From a virus, in the IMG/VR virus record IMGVR_UViG_3300010391_000249, positions 1-21,715 of that record: a stretch of DNA of 21,715 bases. One strand, given 5' to 3'. Shown here piece after piece: positions 6,750-14,044 of the stretch (position 1 is its first letter; every line of letters begins with the position of its first letter). The notes below the pieces were generated by a model. It worked only from the letters and a program-made list of their open reading frames with translations. It had not been told where the DNA came from and ran no database searches. The position numbers and the translations under genes were made by a program.

Positions 6750-7085
6750 TCAACGCGCGAACTCGAACCGCATCTTGAACGCCGCCTGCTGGCGGGTGAA
6801 ATCAAGCTGATCGGCCAGCTTCTCGGCAATCGCCGCCGGCAACGGCACGCGCTTCACGGGTCCGGGCTCCGGCGGGTTGAACCGCAGGGCCACGTAGCCG
6901 TCGAAGCTCTGCACCTGCGCGCCCCAGGGTTGGCCGCGGAAAAGCCGCGGCGGATTCAAGCGGGCGCTCTGGGCTTTCAGCCGTAACTGCACCGCCAACT
7001 CTTCGGCCTGGCCGCAGCTCAGGAGCGAATCACGGCGCTCGACCAGGAGGAGGACCGCGTCGCCGTCGATCGTCACGCCGATCAT
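6750..7085 (-). CDS. Small neck-region protein, function unknown
   Basis: 111 aa. ATG 7085 overlaps the stop of the gp6-like connector gene (ATGA), favouring this start over one nine codons upstream. Sequence opens MIGVTIDGDAVLLLVERRD and has a helix (SCGQAEELAVQLRLKAQ), a 'PWGAQVQSFDGYVALRF' hairpin and a helical basic C-terminus (LADQLDFTRQQAAFKMRFEFAR). No family recognised. Translational coupling to the connector suggests a stoichiometric role in neck or virion assembly. Confidence 0.65.
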   Translation of the reverse strand: MIGVTIDGDAVLLLVERRDSLLSCGQAEELAVQLRLKAQSARLNPPRLFRGQPWGAQVQSFDGYVALRFNPPEPGPVKRVPLPAAIAEKLADQLDFTRQQAAFKMRFEFAR

Positions 7086-7672
7086 GGTTGCTCCGCCATC
7101 ACGCCATCCCACAGACTGTGCATCAGAGATTCATAGGCCCAGGGCACCGAGCTCACGATCGTGCCGATCACGACCTGTTCGCGATTCAGATACCAGTGGC
7201 CCAGCAGCAGCTTGATCGCCAGCTTGGCATGCTCGGGCACGTCCGCCGCCGCGCCGTAGCCGGCCACGAAGGTCAACTCCACGGCGTTCATCGAGTCACG
7301 CGGGCTCGGCCAGCTCATTCCGAAGGCCGGGACCACCCAGCCGGGTTTGGTGGCCGTGTCCACCGCGTAATCGGCCGTCTCCACCGTCTGCAGGATCCCG
7401 TCCGAATCCACATACTTCAGCGAGGCCACCGATTGCAGCGGCGACTTCGGGACGATGATGCCGCCGTCGTTCGCCGGGAAGCCATCGAGCACCAGCTTCC
7501 AGGTCTGCGTGACCAGGGCCCGGCCGGTGTCGTCCTCGAGCTTGAGTCGGGCCGCTTTTGTCAGCGCATCGATGTAGGCGTCGTCATCCGCGATCTCGAC
7601 CCGCAGATGCGTCTTCGCCTCGGCGGTCGTGAACGGCTCGGTCGCCGGCGGTGTCACAAGAACGAGGCCCAT
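7082..7672 (-). CDS. gp6-like head-tail connector (phiE125 gp8-type)
   Basis: 196 aa. The start ATG GGC CTC at 7672 is preferred to GTG 7681 because GAGGGTG lies about 8 nt before it. Classic features: PFTTAEAKTHLRVEIADDDAYIDAL (residues about 13-37; 'EAKxHLRV..DDD' is the signature), LKLEDDTGRALVTQTWKLVLDGFP, KSPLQSVASLKYVDSDG, and a helical C-terminal half with FVAGYGAAADVPEHAKLAIKLLLGHWYLNRE. This is the family that forms the dodecameric ring under the portal in HK97-like phages. Length is normal for the larger phiE125 gp8 branch. It is separated from the capsid genes by four small virion genes. Confidence 0.88.
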   Translation of the reverse strand: MGLVLVTPPATEPFTTAEAKTHLRVEIADDDAYIDALTKAARLKLEDDTGRALVTQTWKLVLDGFPANDGGIIVPKSPLQSVASLKYVDSDGILQTVETADYAVDTATKPGWVVPAFGMSWPSPRDSMNAVELTFVAGYGAAADVPEHAKLAIKLLLGHWYLNREQVVIGTIVSSVPWAYESLMHSLWDGVMAEQP

Positions 7673-7680
7673 TTGAAGCA

Positions 7681-7722
7681 CCCTCGAACCACCGGGGGCT
7701 CACGCCACCCGGCTCGCCCCGA
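7681..7722. repeat. Planctomycete-type 29-nt dispersed repeat, copy 1
   Basis: The 42-nt gap holds CCGGGGGCT(C)ACGCCACCCGG plus CTCGCCCC (7692-7720). It matches 16361-16389 in 28 of 29 positions, and both copies have CCCTC 10-11 nt before. CCGGG/CCCGG can pair. It is an intergenic element of a type I associate with planctomycete genomes. Confidence 0.8.
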
Positions 7723-7968
7723 TCAGGAGCGCGTGACCTTCACATCGAAACGATTGCAGGCGCTCGGCGTGAAGACCTTGTGTTTCTCCGCGAAGCGATC
7801 GAGGATCACGAACGTCTGGCCGTCGCCCAGGTCGAGCTCCTCATCGATGCCGAGTTCGTCCAGCAGGACGGTGAGCAGTTCGTCGGCCTGCATGTAGCCG
7901 GCCCGGCCGGCGTCCTTGGCGGCGAGCATCTTCTTGACCAGGCCGGCGAGACGCTTGGATTTCTTCAC
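7723..7968 (-). CDS. Small protein, function unknown
   Basis: 81 aa from GTG 7968, which has GGAGG 5 nt upstream; the longer frame to 8103 is Pro/Arg-rich junk overlapping the upstream gene. Sequence: basic helix KKSKRLAGLVKKMLAAKD, then MQADELLTVLLDELGIDEELD (an acidic helix), then a strand pair GQTFVILDRFAEKHKVF and CNRFDVKVTRS. No family recognised. It lies in the capsid-accessory cluster and is probably a virion or assembly part. Confidence 0.65.
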   Translation of the reverse strand: MKKSKRLAGLVKKMLAAKDAGRAGYMQADELLTVLLDELGIDEELDLGDGQTFVILDRFAEKHKVFTPSACNRFDVKVTRS

Positions 7969-8011
7969 GGGTCCTCCAGCGGGCGAAAACGATGAGCAAA
8001 GCGCTGGGCGG

Positions 8012-8692
8012 TTAGAACGGCAGTTGCACCTCGTGCCACTCGCAGCCGCAAATGGCCGTGCCGGCGGCGGTGCCGGCGAGGCCGGCCAGACAGAAAGCGG
8101 CACCCGGGGGCACGATGTAGCGGCCGTAGACGTTGACCTCGAGCGACCCGCCGAGGTTGGTGGTCATGGGCGACATGACATTGTTGCCCAGGATGAACCA
8201 GAGATTCGTCAGGGCGAAGGCGGTGTTGGCCAGCGCCAGTTTGGCGTTGCCGTTGTAGGTCTTGAGTTTGCCGGCAAGTTGGTAGCGGAGGATCGCCGCG
8301 TTGTCGGTGGCCACAGCGATGCCGAGATTCGCCGGGGCAAGCTGACCCAGCAGCGAATAGGGCTGAGCGGCCGCCTGGCTGGTGATGTTCGTCATCCAGC
8401 AGCGATCAATGATGTAGCTCTTGCCGTTGGCGGGTTCGCCGTTGTTCAGGACAAGCTCCGCGCGGGTGGTCGGCCAGGCGGCGACGAACGGGAAGGCGCT
8501 GGCGGTCGGGATCTGGGCGCCCCAACTCGCGCCCAGGCGGGTCAGTTCGCTCCGCTCGGGCAACGACTGTGCGAGCAGGATCTCGCCGCGATCGTTGCCG
8601 GCCGGCGGGATCTCGGCCGAATCCGCGTAGCCGGGCACGTTGAGCTTGCGGACCCGCAGGTTCAGCGATGATTGATCGATCAGATTCGGCAT
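8012..8692 (-). CDS. Putative virion protein downstream of the capsid gene
   Basis: 226 aa from ATG 8692 (MPNLIDQSSLNLRVRKLN), with GGAG 8 nt upstream; the N-terminally longer frame is rejected because its first 60 residues are Arg/Pro-rich and overlap the next gene. The predicted fold is mainly beta with runs such as SYIIDRCWMTNITSQAAAQ, AILRYQLAGKLKTYNG and SLEVNVYGRYIVPPGAAFCLAG. Asn/Ala/Thr/Gly-rich composition is typical of secreted-like virion proteins. Position next to other capsid-accessory genes suggests a decoration, spike or head fibre protein. No named family recognised. Confidence 0.7.
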   Translation of the reverse strand: MPNLIDQSSLNLRVRKLNVPGYADSAEIPPAGNDRGEILLAQSLPERSELTRLGASWGAQIPTASAFPFVAAWPTTRAELVLNNGEPANGKSYIIDRCWMTNITSQAAAQPYSLLGQLAPANLGIAVATDNAAILRYQLAGKLKTYNGNAKLALANTAFALTNLWFILGNNVMSPMTTNLGGSLEVNVYGRYIVPPGAAFCLAGLAGTAAGTAICGCEWHEVQLPF

Positions 8693-8729
8693 GGCTTGCA
8701 CTCCAATGACAGTCTGAACGCGGGCTGCG

Positions 8730-9158
8730 TTAGGCTCCCAGGATGTATAGATCGACGGTCGTGGCCGCGGTGCGTCGGAAGAGCAGGGTCGCGCATTCGT
8801 TCTGCGCGATGGTCTGCAGGGCGTTCTTGAGTGTGACGCCGGTGCCGCCGGCGAGGGTGATCGTCTCGGCCGCATCGGCGGTGTTGATCAGTTGGCACTC
8901 CGCGGTCTCGCCGTTGCCCTGGAGTTTGAGTGTGGCGATCAGATTGGCAGCGGTGTCGGTCGTGTCGGTGCGGGCGCTGCCGTTGGGATCGCGTTCGATG
9001 ATGCCACCGGCGAGCTGAGCGGCGCTGTAGGTCTCATTGCCGACCGTGGTCACCACCGCGGGTGTCAGTTCGGGGATGATCCGGCCACCGTTGGCGACAA
9101 CCATCTCATCGCCGCCCTGGCGGCGATAGATCTTGGGCAGATAACTGGGGTCGGGCAT
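8730..9158 (-). CDS. Putative capsid accessory / decoration protein ('QGGDEMVVANGG' type)
   Basis: 142 aa. Starts MPDPSYLPKIYRRQGGDEMVVANGG; the 'Y..QGGDE.VVASGG.I' opening is one I recall from small structural proteins following HK97-type capsid genes. Downstream part is Thr/Ala/Asn-rich with alternating strands (ANLIATLKLQGNGETAECQL, AETITLAGGTGVTLKN, ECATLLFRRTAATTVDLYILG). Head decoration or fibre function is inferred from composition and location. Sits 54 nt after the gene upstream, with a dispersed repeat in the gap. Confidence 0.7.
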   Translation of the reverse strand: MPDPSYLPKIYRRQGGDEMVVANGGRIIPELTPAVVTTVGNETYSAAQLAGGIIERDPNGSARTDTTDTAANLIATLKLQGNGETAECQLINTADAAETITLAGGTGVTLKNALQTIAQNECATLLFRRTAATTVDLYILGA

Positions 9159-9185
9159 GGCCAGGTCCTCGTCGGTTTTTGTGCG

Positions 9186-9212
9186 AACGTCAAGCCGTTA
9201 GCGGCCGTGGGA
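9186..9212. repeat. AAGCCG-NN-AGCGG short repeat, copy at gene 3' end
   Basis: Core AAGCCGTTAGCGG (9192-9204), directly after the stop codon (9213-9215) of the preceding minus-strand gene. Shares flanks with the copy at 9694-9706 (GGCCGCT..CGGCTTGA..CG on the minus strand). Confidence 0.65.
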
Positions 9213-9641
9213 TTACGCCGATTGCGAGCTACGCGGAGTCTTGCGACAGCCGCTCAGAAGCGCAATCGCGCAGATGTCCCAGGCGCCCGTGTTCGCGGCC
9301 GGGGTGATCGTGAGGCGCACGTAGCGCTTCGGGCCGAAGTACCCGATCTTGCGAACCGAGTCATCGGCGGCGAAAGTGAAACCGGCGCCGGCCTCGGTGC
9401 CGAGCAGGAACTCATCCGCGACCGCGGCGTTATCGGTCAAAGAGGCATTGTCGCCGTCCTCGACCAGCACGGTGAACGTGGCGTCGGCGTCGGCGAGCGT
9501 GCCGGTGGCGATCAGAAACTCGCACGCCTCCCGGTTAGCCAGGTCGATGATCTGGCTGACCTTGGCGGTGTTGTCGCCGGCCCCCTCGTCGGGACTGATG
9601 GCCCGGCGGATCTCGACTTCGTTGTGCAGCATGTCTCGCAT
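9213..9641 (-). CDS. Putative virion protein directly after major capsid protein
   Basis: 142 aa from ATG 9641, with GAGGAGA 6 nt upstream; an 18-codon extension is rejected. Opening MRDMLHNEVEIRRAISPDEG, then CEFLIATGTLADADATFTVLVEDGDN and a hallmark VRKIGYFGPKRYVRLTIT (about residues 97-114). The 'IGY.G.KRYVR' strand belongs to a widespread family of uncharacterised phage structural proteins found next to the capsid gene, possibly decoration proteins. Role inferred. Confidence 0.74.
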   Translation of the reverse strand: MRDMLHNEVEIRRAISPDEGAGDNTAKVSQIIDLANREACEFLIATGTLADADATFTVLVEDGDNASLTDNAAVADEFLLGTEAGAGFTFAADDSVRKIGYFGPKRYVRLTITPAANTGAWDICAIALLSGCRKTPRSSQSA

Positions 9642-9687
9642 GGCTTCTCCTCGGATGGGGCACGCGGCCCCGACTGATTGCTTTCGA

Positions 9688-9713
9688 GCGTTCAAGCCGC
9701 AAGCGGCCGGGAA
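9688..9713. repeat. AAGCCG-NN-AGCGG short repeat, copy after the capsid gene
   Basis: Core AAGCCGCAAGCGG (9694-9706), directly after the capsid protein stop codon (9714-9716). CCGC/GCGG is a small dyad. Same element as at 9192, 15849 and 19938. Confidence 0.7.
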
Positions 9714-11018
9714 CTACGCGAGTTTCAGGCGGCTGAAGGCCTCTTCGAGGACCGGCATGCCGTCCGTTTCCTTCATGGCCTTGAGGCCGATCTGGTTCTT
9801 GAGGGTGAAGAGCTCGTTGATGCGCTGGATCTCCAGCTCGAGCGAGTCGACGATCCAGTAACCGGCCTTCCAATTGGCGATGATCGCCACATAAAGGCCG
9901 GTGGTGAAGGTGCTGGGCGCGAACTCGCTCATCACGTAGGGGCGCTCGAGGATCACACTTGGCTGACCGCCTTGCAGGCCGGGTTGCCAGAGATACTGGC
10001 CGTTGCCGTCCTTCAGCTTCCGGCAGCGCTTGACCCATTCGCGCGAGCCGACCCAGGTGGATTGGCCCATGTGCCCGGCCTTGAGGTTGTAGAGGCAGTC
10101 GATAAGGTCATCGGCGGTGAACGCGGTGGCGCTCGAGGCGGTGACATCTCGGCCCGTGCTCACGCCGTCATTCGAGGCGACAAAGGCGCCGAGCGGGCGG
10201 TTGTTGCCGGCCCCGGTCAGGAAGGCCTTTTCCTCCGTGACGCCGAACTTGTAGCCGATGCGGCCGGTGAGGAAGGACTCGGCATCGATCACACCGACGC
10301 GGAGCATTTTCTGGCTGAACTTGACCAACTTGGTGTCGAGGTGGGGCGTGAGCTCGCGCGAGCCGAAGGCGGCGGCGTCGTCCTCGCTGATGTCGGAGGC
10401 CGGGACCTCGGGGGTCCAGTCCGCATCGCCCACGTCGGTGTCGAAGCTCGGGCAGCCGAGGCTGACCGCGTTGGGAATCGGGGGCAGAACGGTGGCCAGC
10501 GTGCGGATGAAGACGCTGTCGTCGAGGAACTTGATCAAGCTCATCGCCATCTGCGTCGAGGCCAGCACGCCGCCCTTCGGGTCGACGGCCGATTGCAGGC
10601 CAAGGGGCTGCTTCTCACCGGTCACGACGTAGTGGAGGAAGTCCTGCCGATACTTGTCGCCGGCCCGCTGGTGCTCGCGGCTGCCGGGTGCGCAGGAGAA
10701 TTCCCGGTTCTTGAGCGGGAAACGGAGCAGCTCGCTGGTGCTGGGCGACTTCGTGCCCGGTTGGCTGGACTGCGTCTGCCGGGGTAGCTCCTCCTGGAAC
10801 TGGCCCTGCAACTTGTCGAGCTTGTCGCGCCGGCGGGACTGGGTTTCGCGGGCGTCGATCTTCGCCGTGAGGGCGTCGATCTCCTGCTCGGTGCGCTCGT
10901 AGGCCTGGTTGTCCTCGGCGGAGAGCTCGCGCTTCTCGGCGTCGGCCTTGTCGAGGATCTGCTTGGCGTCGTGCCAGAGCTTCGCGCGGGCGTCGAGGAG
11001 TTGCTTGAGGGGTTCCAT
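9714..11018 (-). CDS. Major capsid protein, HK97 fold, with N-terminal scaffold domain
   Basis: 434 aa from ATG 11018 (GGGAGATC upstream). Residues 1-80 form a charged coiled coil (KQILDKADAEKRELSAEDNQ, TEQEIDALTAKIDARET), the delta/scaffold domain removed by the prohead protease in HK97-like phages. After a Ser/Pro linker (80-110) the capsid domain begins around 120: DKYRQDFLHYVVTGEKQ, PKGGVLASTQMAMSLIKFL, FDTDVGDADWTPE, LTPHLDTKLVKFSQKMLRV and EKAFLTGAGNNRPLGAF, all typical of the family, with a C-terminal P-domain strand AGYWIVDSLELEIQRINE. It forms the icosahedral shell. Protease and portal lie upstream, as in HK97. Confidence 0.95.
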   Translation of the reverse strand: MEPLKQLLDARAKLWHDAKQILDKADAEKRELSAEDNQAYERTEQEIDALTAKIDARETQSRRRDKLDKLQGQFQEELPRQTQSSQPGTKSPSTSELLRFPLKNREFSCAPGSREHQRAGDKYRQDFLHYVVTGEKQPLGLQSAVDPKGGVLASTQMAMSLIKFLDDSVFIRTLATVLPPIPNAVSLGCPSFDTDVGDADWTPEVPASDISEDDAAAFGSRELTPHLDTKLVKFSQKMLRVGVIDAESFLTGRIGYKFGVTEEKAFLTGAGNNRPLGAFVASNDGVSTGRDVTASSATAFTADDLIDCLYNLKAGHMGQSTWVGSREWVKRCRKLKDGNGQYLWQPGLQGGQPSVILERPYVMSEFAPSTFTTGLYVAIIANWKAGYWIVDSLELEIQRINELFTLKNQIGLKAMKETDGMPVLEEAFSRLKLA

Positions 11019-11217
11019 GCTGATCTCCCGGAGCCGGAGACCAGCCGCAAACGCAAACGCGGGCGCGGGCCACCGGCAAAGGTTCTATCGTTTCCCTTTG
11101 CGAGTAGTCCGCGCCCGCGACGGCGTGCGTGGGTGCTACTGTTCCCCGGCCGTCTGGCTCAAGCAACGGCTTGGAGCCCGGCGATCCGGAGCGTCGATTA
11201 CTACAGGGCGATTGTGG
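11019..11217 (-). promoter_or_regulatory. Spacer before the capsid gene with a perfect inverted repeat
   Basis: About 200 nt without a credible gene between protease stop and capsid start. It contains GCAAAGG (11076-11082) and CCTTTGC (11095-11101) with a 12-nt AT-richer loop. This is the longest gap in the structural operon and could hold an mRNA processing, promoter or leader element for the most abundant protein. I see no convincing -35/-10 pair, and no T-run for a terminator. Confidence 0.4.
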
Positions 11218-12099
11218 CTAGGTTGGCTTCCTCGTGTCGAGGCCAGTTTGTTTCGCCTTGAGGGCCAAGAGCTTGCGGCGAATCTCCAGGGGTCGGAAGG
11301 GTCCCCCGTCACCCCCCTCACCCCCATCCCCTCTCCCCCCTGGGGGCGAGGGGGGAAGTTCGCCGTAGCGGCGGTCGAGGTATCGGCTCAGCCATTGCTG
11401 GCAGCGGGCGCTGACCACCGCGCGCGTCTGGCCGGCGAAGGCGATGTCGAGCAGCTCGGCGCCGCGGCGGACCAGGGCGTCGGGCAGCAGATCGGCATTG
11501 AGCTGCACGGCCAGGACCCCGTCGACCGCATCGCCGGTGTCAACGATGTCCGAAGCCCAGAGCTTCTTCACCCGCCAGAGCGGCGGCAGCTCGTTGCCCT
11601 CGGGATCGGTCTGGGGCGTGCCGTCCGTGTTCAGCCGCCAGGCATCTTCCTTCTGCAGCACGAGCGAGGAGCTGAGTGCGTTGGGATCCGAATCGACGAG
11701 GTCCATCACGTACTGGGCCAGGTTGCCCGCCGGCGAGCTGAAGGCGACCTCCGAGAAATGAAGGTCGGCGCGCACCGCCTCGACGACTCCCTTGGGAGTG
11801 ACGGCCGTGTCCAGTCGGAGATCGCGGGCTCGGCCGAGGAACTTGCCCAGGCCGTCGTCGCTGAGCGTCTCGTGCTGGAAATGACTCTTCAAGCCGTCGC
11901 GGTCGGTGTTGCCGAGCTGGACGATCTGGTCGAGGGCCAGGCGGTCGAACTCGCCGCGGCCCGGAGTCTTGAACGGGCCGGCCTGGGCGACGACGTAGCC
12001 GCGGAGCACGCGGGCCTTGCGGTCGACGCCGATCGGTTTGCCGGAAACGAACGCCCGCAAACGCTCAGGCTGCGCGGGCAGAGGTCGGAGCTTGTGCAT
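11218..12099 (-). CDS. Prohead protease-like protein
   Basis: 293 aa from ATG 12099, with GGAGGA 6 nt upstream, overlapping the portal gene by 35 nt. Residues 22-45 (IGVDRKARVLRGYVVAQAG) and 69-145 carry the protease-like pattern: LKSHFQHETLSDDGLGKFLG with candidate catalytic His73/His76, then RADLHFSEVAFSSPAGNLAQYV, and LSSSLV (Ser143-145), where S78-type prohead proteases have their serine. These enzymes cut the capsid scaffold domain and other prohead proteins. Position between portal and capsid gene is diagnostic. Residues about 248-268 are a Gly/Pro/Asp-rich tract encoded by a dispersed GC-rich repeat, followed by a short helix. Which Ser and His are catalytic is inferred. Confidence 0.75.
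   Translation of the reverse strand: MHKLRPLPAQPERLRAFVSGKPIGVDRKARVLRGYVVAQAGPFKTPGRGEFDRLALDQIVQLGNTDRDGLKSHFQHETLSDDGLGKFLGRARDLRLDTAVTPKGVVEAVRADLHFSEVAFSSPAGNLAQYVMDLVDSDPNALSSSLVLQKEDAWRLNTDGTPQTDPEGNELPPLWRVKKLWASDIVDTGDAVDGVLAVQLNADLLPDALVRRGAELLDIAFAGQTRAVVSARCQQWLSRYLDRRYGELPPSPPGGRGDGGEGGDGGPFRPLEIRRKLLALKAKQTGLDTRKPT
11300..11358. repeat. CTCACCCCC-type dispersed repeat inside the protease gene
   Basis: Plus-strand reading has repeated CACCCCC tracts and CCCCCTGGGGG, similar in build to the 2160-2222 element. Here it is translated as Gly/Asp/Glu/Pro low complexity in the protease C-terminus, in frame and without a stop. It suggests insertion of a host repeat into the gene, tolerated near the end of the protein. 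Confidence 0.65.
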
Positions 12100-13798
12100 C
12101 GCATTCCTCCATCAGTTGGGCGGCCGCCGCGGCGGGCCGGTGTGTTTGCCAAGCGATCATCAGGGTTTCCACTTTGGCCGCGAGGGTTTCGCGTGTTGCC
12201 TCGCCGGCGAGCTCCAGGAGTTGATGGCGGGAATTCTCCGCATGCGCGCTCGCGTAGGCGTACGCGCGCTCACCGGGCGTCTTCTCGTAGGCACGCAACC
12301 CAACCATGGTGGTGCGGATGACCGGCATCAGGGCCTTGGCGAGCGCCTCCTGCGCCGCCGCGCCGTAGGCCAGGTCGAGGAAAGCGAGGAACTTGTTGGG
12401 CTGCTTCGCGGCGCGGCGGGCCTCATTGGCTTCTTTGCGCAGCAGCCGATCGAGGGTGTCGGTGAGCAGCTCGGTGAAGGCCAGCCGCATCTTCTGGGCG
12501 CTCGCCGGCGGTTCAGCGGCAGGCGGATCGTCGGGCGCAGGTTCTTCGTCCGGCAGCGGGAAAGGCGGTTCGTTCGGGTCGTTCGCCGGCTGGGCGGTCG
12601 GCTCGGCCGGCGTCGTGGTCGCGCGCTCGATCGATTGCATGTTGACGGGCACGAAGTGGACATCGCCATCGGGACCGATCGGGTTCTCGTCCTCGGCCTC
12701 CAGGATGCGGTTGATCGTGTAGGCCCCGATGCCGAACATCCGCTGATAAAACTCGCCGCGGGCCTTGGAGTCCCCACGGAGCAGGCCGGCGAAGTTGTGC
12801 TTGCAGAAAAGTGCCGGCGGGTCGAGCAGTTTGCGATCCCATTCCTGCTCGTAGTCCACGGCCGTGGGCTGCATCGAATAGATCACGAAGCGGAGCGACT
12901 CGTGCTCGATGTTCGAGTAGGTCGCGCGCGACAGCTCGGCGAGCAGATGGGGCGGGATCCCCAGGAAGCGGGCCACCTCCTGGATCTGAAACACGCGCAT
13001 CTCCAGGAGCTGACTCTCCTGCGGGTTGGCAGCGCCGGCATCGGGGTTGAACTTGATGCCGCCCCAGAGCACGGCGACGCGATGGGCATTCTGAGGCCCC
13101 TGGTGCCTGCGCTCCCAAGATTCCCGGCTGGCCTCTTTGGATTCCTTGGTCGGCTGCCCCGGGTGTTCGAGCACGCCGCCAACGTGCGCCCCGCTCCCGA
13201 AGAAGCGGGCGGCATACTCCTGGCCGGCCAGGCTCAGGCCCAGCGTCTCGTCGGCGAAGTCAAGAAAGGATTGGCCGGTCACGCCGTCGCTCGACACCAG
13301 CGGGATGTGCAGCATGTCGGCGGGGGCGAGCTTGCGCCGGCCGTCGACGCGGTAGAAGAGGTTGTCGTTGGCGTCGCGCTCGGGGCGGACGCGCCAGTGC
13401 TCCAGCGGCCAGTAGGCGCGAACGTTGCCGCCCTGGTCCCATTGGATCTCCGCGTAAGCGTTGCCGCCCAAGAGCCGGTTCCACTCGAGGGTTTCGCGGG
13501 CGCGCTTGGCAGTCATCTCGGGATTGGGCTCCACGTGCAGGACGCGGAAGGCCGGGTGGGCCGTGGCTGGTTTCTTGGTGCCGCTGGGTTGGCGCTGGTA
13601 GACCTGGAGCGGCAACGAGGCGAGGACCTGGCTCAGCAGGCGCACGGCGCTAAAGACGGCGCTGAGCGAGAGCGCCGAGTCCTCGGTGACTTGCATGCCG
13701 GCCGCGGTGTTCGTGCCGCCGAAGAGCGTGCCCAGTTCGGAGAGCCGCTTGCCGGCCAGGAGATCGGGCTTACCCAGCAGGCGATCGAGGAGTCCCAT
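12065..13798 (-). CDS. Portal protein, HK97 family
   Basis: 577 aa from ATG 13798 (MGLLDRLLGKPDLLAG); the upstream extension is a different frame of the neighbouring membrane gene. Family landmarks: ALSLSAVFSAVRLLSQVLASLPLQVYQR (first helix and strand), NPEMTAKRARETLEWNRLLGGNAYAEI, PADMLHIPLVSSDGVTGQSFL, the long stem helix region around 230-330 (FQIQEVARFLGIPPHLLAELSRATYSNIEHES in pieces), and a helical C-terminal crown. Pro/Glu/Ala-rich linker around 430-480. The dodecameric portal is the DNA entry channel and docks the terminase. The extra C-terminal about 100 residues are Ala-rich helix. Ribosome-binding site weak; the gene overlaps the small upstream gene by 29 nt. Confidence 0.95.
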   Translation of the reverse strand: MGLLDRLLGKPDLLAGKRLSELGTLFGGTNTAAGMQVTEDSALSLSAVFSAVRLLSQVLASLPLQVYQRQPSGTKKPATAHPAFRVLHVEPNPEMTAKRARETLEWNRLLGGNAYAEIQWDQGGNVRAYWPLEHWRVRPERDANDNLFYRVDGRRKLAPADMLHIPLVSSDGVTGQSFLDFADETLGLSLAGQEYAARFFGSGAHVGGVLEHPGQPTKESKEASRESWERRHQGPQNAHRVAVLWGGIKFNPDAGAANPQESQLLEMRVFQIQEVARFLGIPPHLLAELSRATYSNIEHESLRFVIYSMQPTAVDYEQEWDRKLLDPPALFCKHNFAGLLRGDSKARGEFYQRMFGIGAYTINRILEAEDENPIGPDGDVHFVPVNMQSIERATTTPAEPTAQPANDPNEPPFPLPDEEPAPDDPPAAEPPASAQKMRLAFTELLTDTLDRLLRKEANEARRAAKQPNKFLAFLDLAYGAAAQEALAKALMPVIRTTMVGLRAYEKTPGERAYAYASAHAENSRHQLLELAGEATRETLAAKVETLMIAWQTHRPAAAAAQLMEECDAQAPTSARAA

Positions 13799-13928
13799 AG
13801 AAGTGCCCCACAATGGACGTGATGAGGAGCAGGGCGCCGACGACGATGAGCGCCGCCGGTGGATAGACCCACCAGCAGCCGGCACCGATCAGGCCCAGGC
13901 CCAGAAGGAACGCCAAGTCTTTGATCAC
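13770..13928 (-). CDS. Small membrane protein, 52 aa
   Basis: GTG 13928 is preceded by GAGGAGG 6 nt upstream, one of the best ribosome-binding sites in the window. The protein VIKDLAFLLGLGLIGAGCWW.. has two hydrophobic segments (about 5-20 and 24-40) joined by VYPP, so a helical hairpin in the inner membrane is likely. It overlaps the portal start (29 nt) and the preceding small gene (GTGA). Holin-like topology is possible but there is no lysis enzyme nearby; the role is unknown. Confidence 0.62.
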   Translation of the reverse strand: MIKDLAFLLGLGLIGAGCWWVYPPAALIVVGALLLITSIVGHFYGTPRSPAG

Positions 13929-14044
13929 GCTCGCCTCCTCGGTCGATTCTGAGACACGGGCCCCAGCGGCGGGACGCTACGCCGCGGACCGGGGGCGAGG
14001 ATGATGCACGCCAGGAAGAACGCCAGCACGATCAACAGAAGCAT
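13925..14044 (-). CDS. Very small membrane protein, 39 aa
   Basis: ATG 14044 overlaps the large-terminase stop by one base (TGATG). MLLLIVLAFFLACIILAPGP is a single hydrophobic segment followed by a basic tail (SQNRPRRRA), so N-in/N-out single-pass or signal-anchor topology. Its end overlaps the next gene by GTGA. Overlaps on both sides and frame-conserved hydrophobicity support a real gene. Function unknown. Confidence 0.5.
   Translation of the reverse strand: MLLLIVLAFFLACIILAPGPRRSVPPLGPVSQNRPRRRA

Noticed and set aside
12017-13822. 601-codon plus-strand frame
   Set aside because: Exact antisense of the portal gene.
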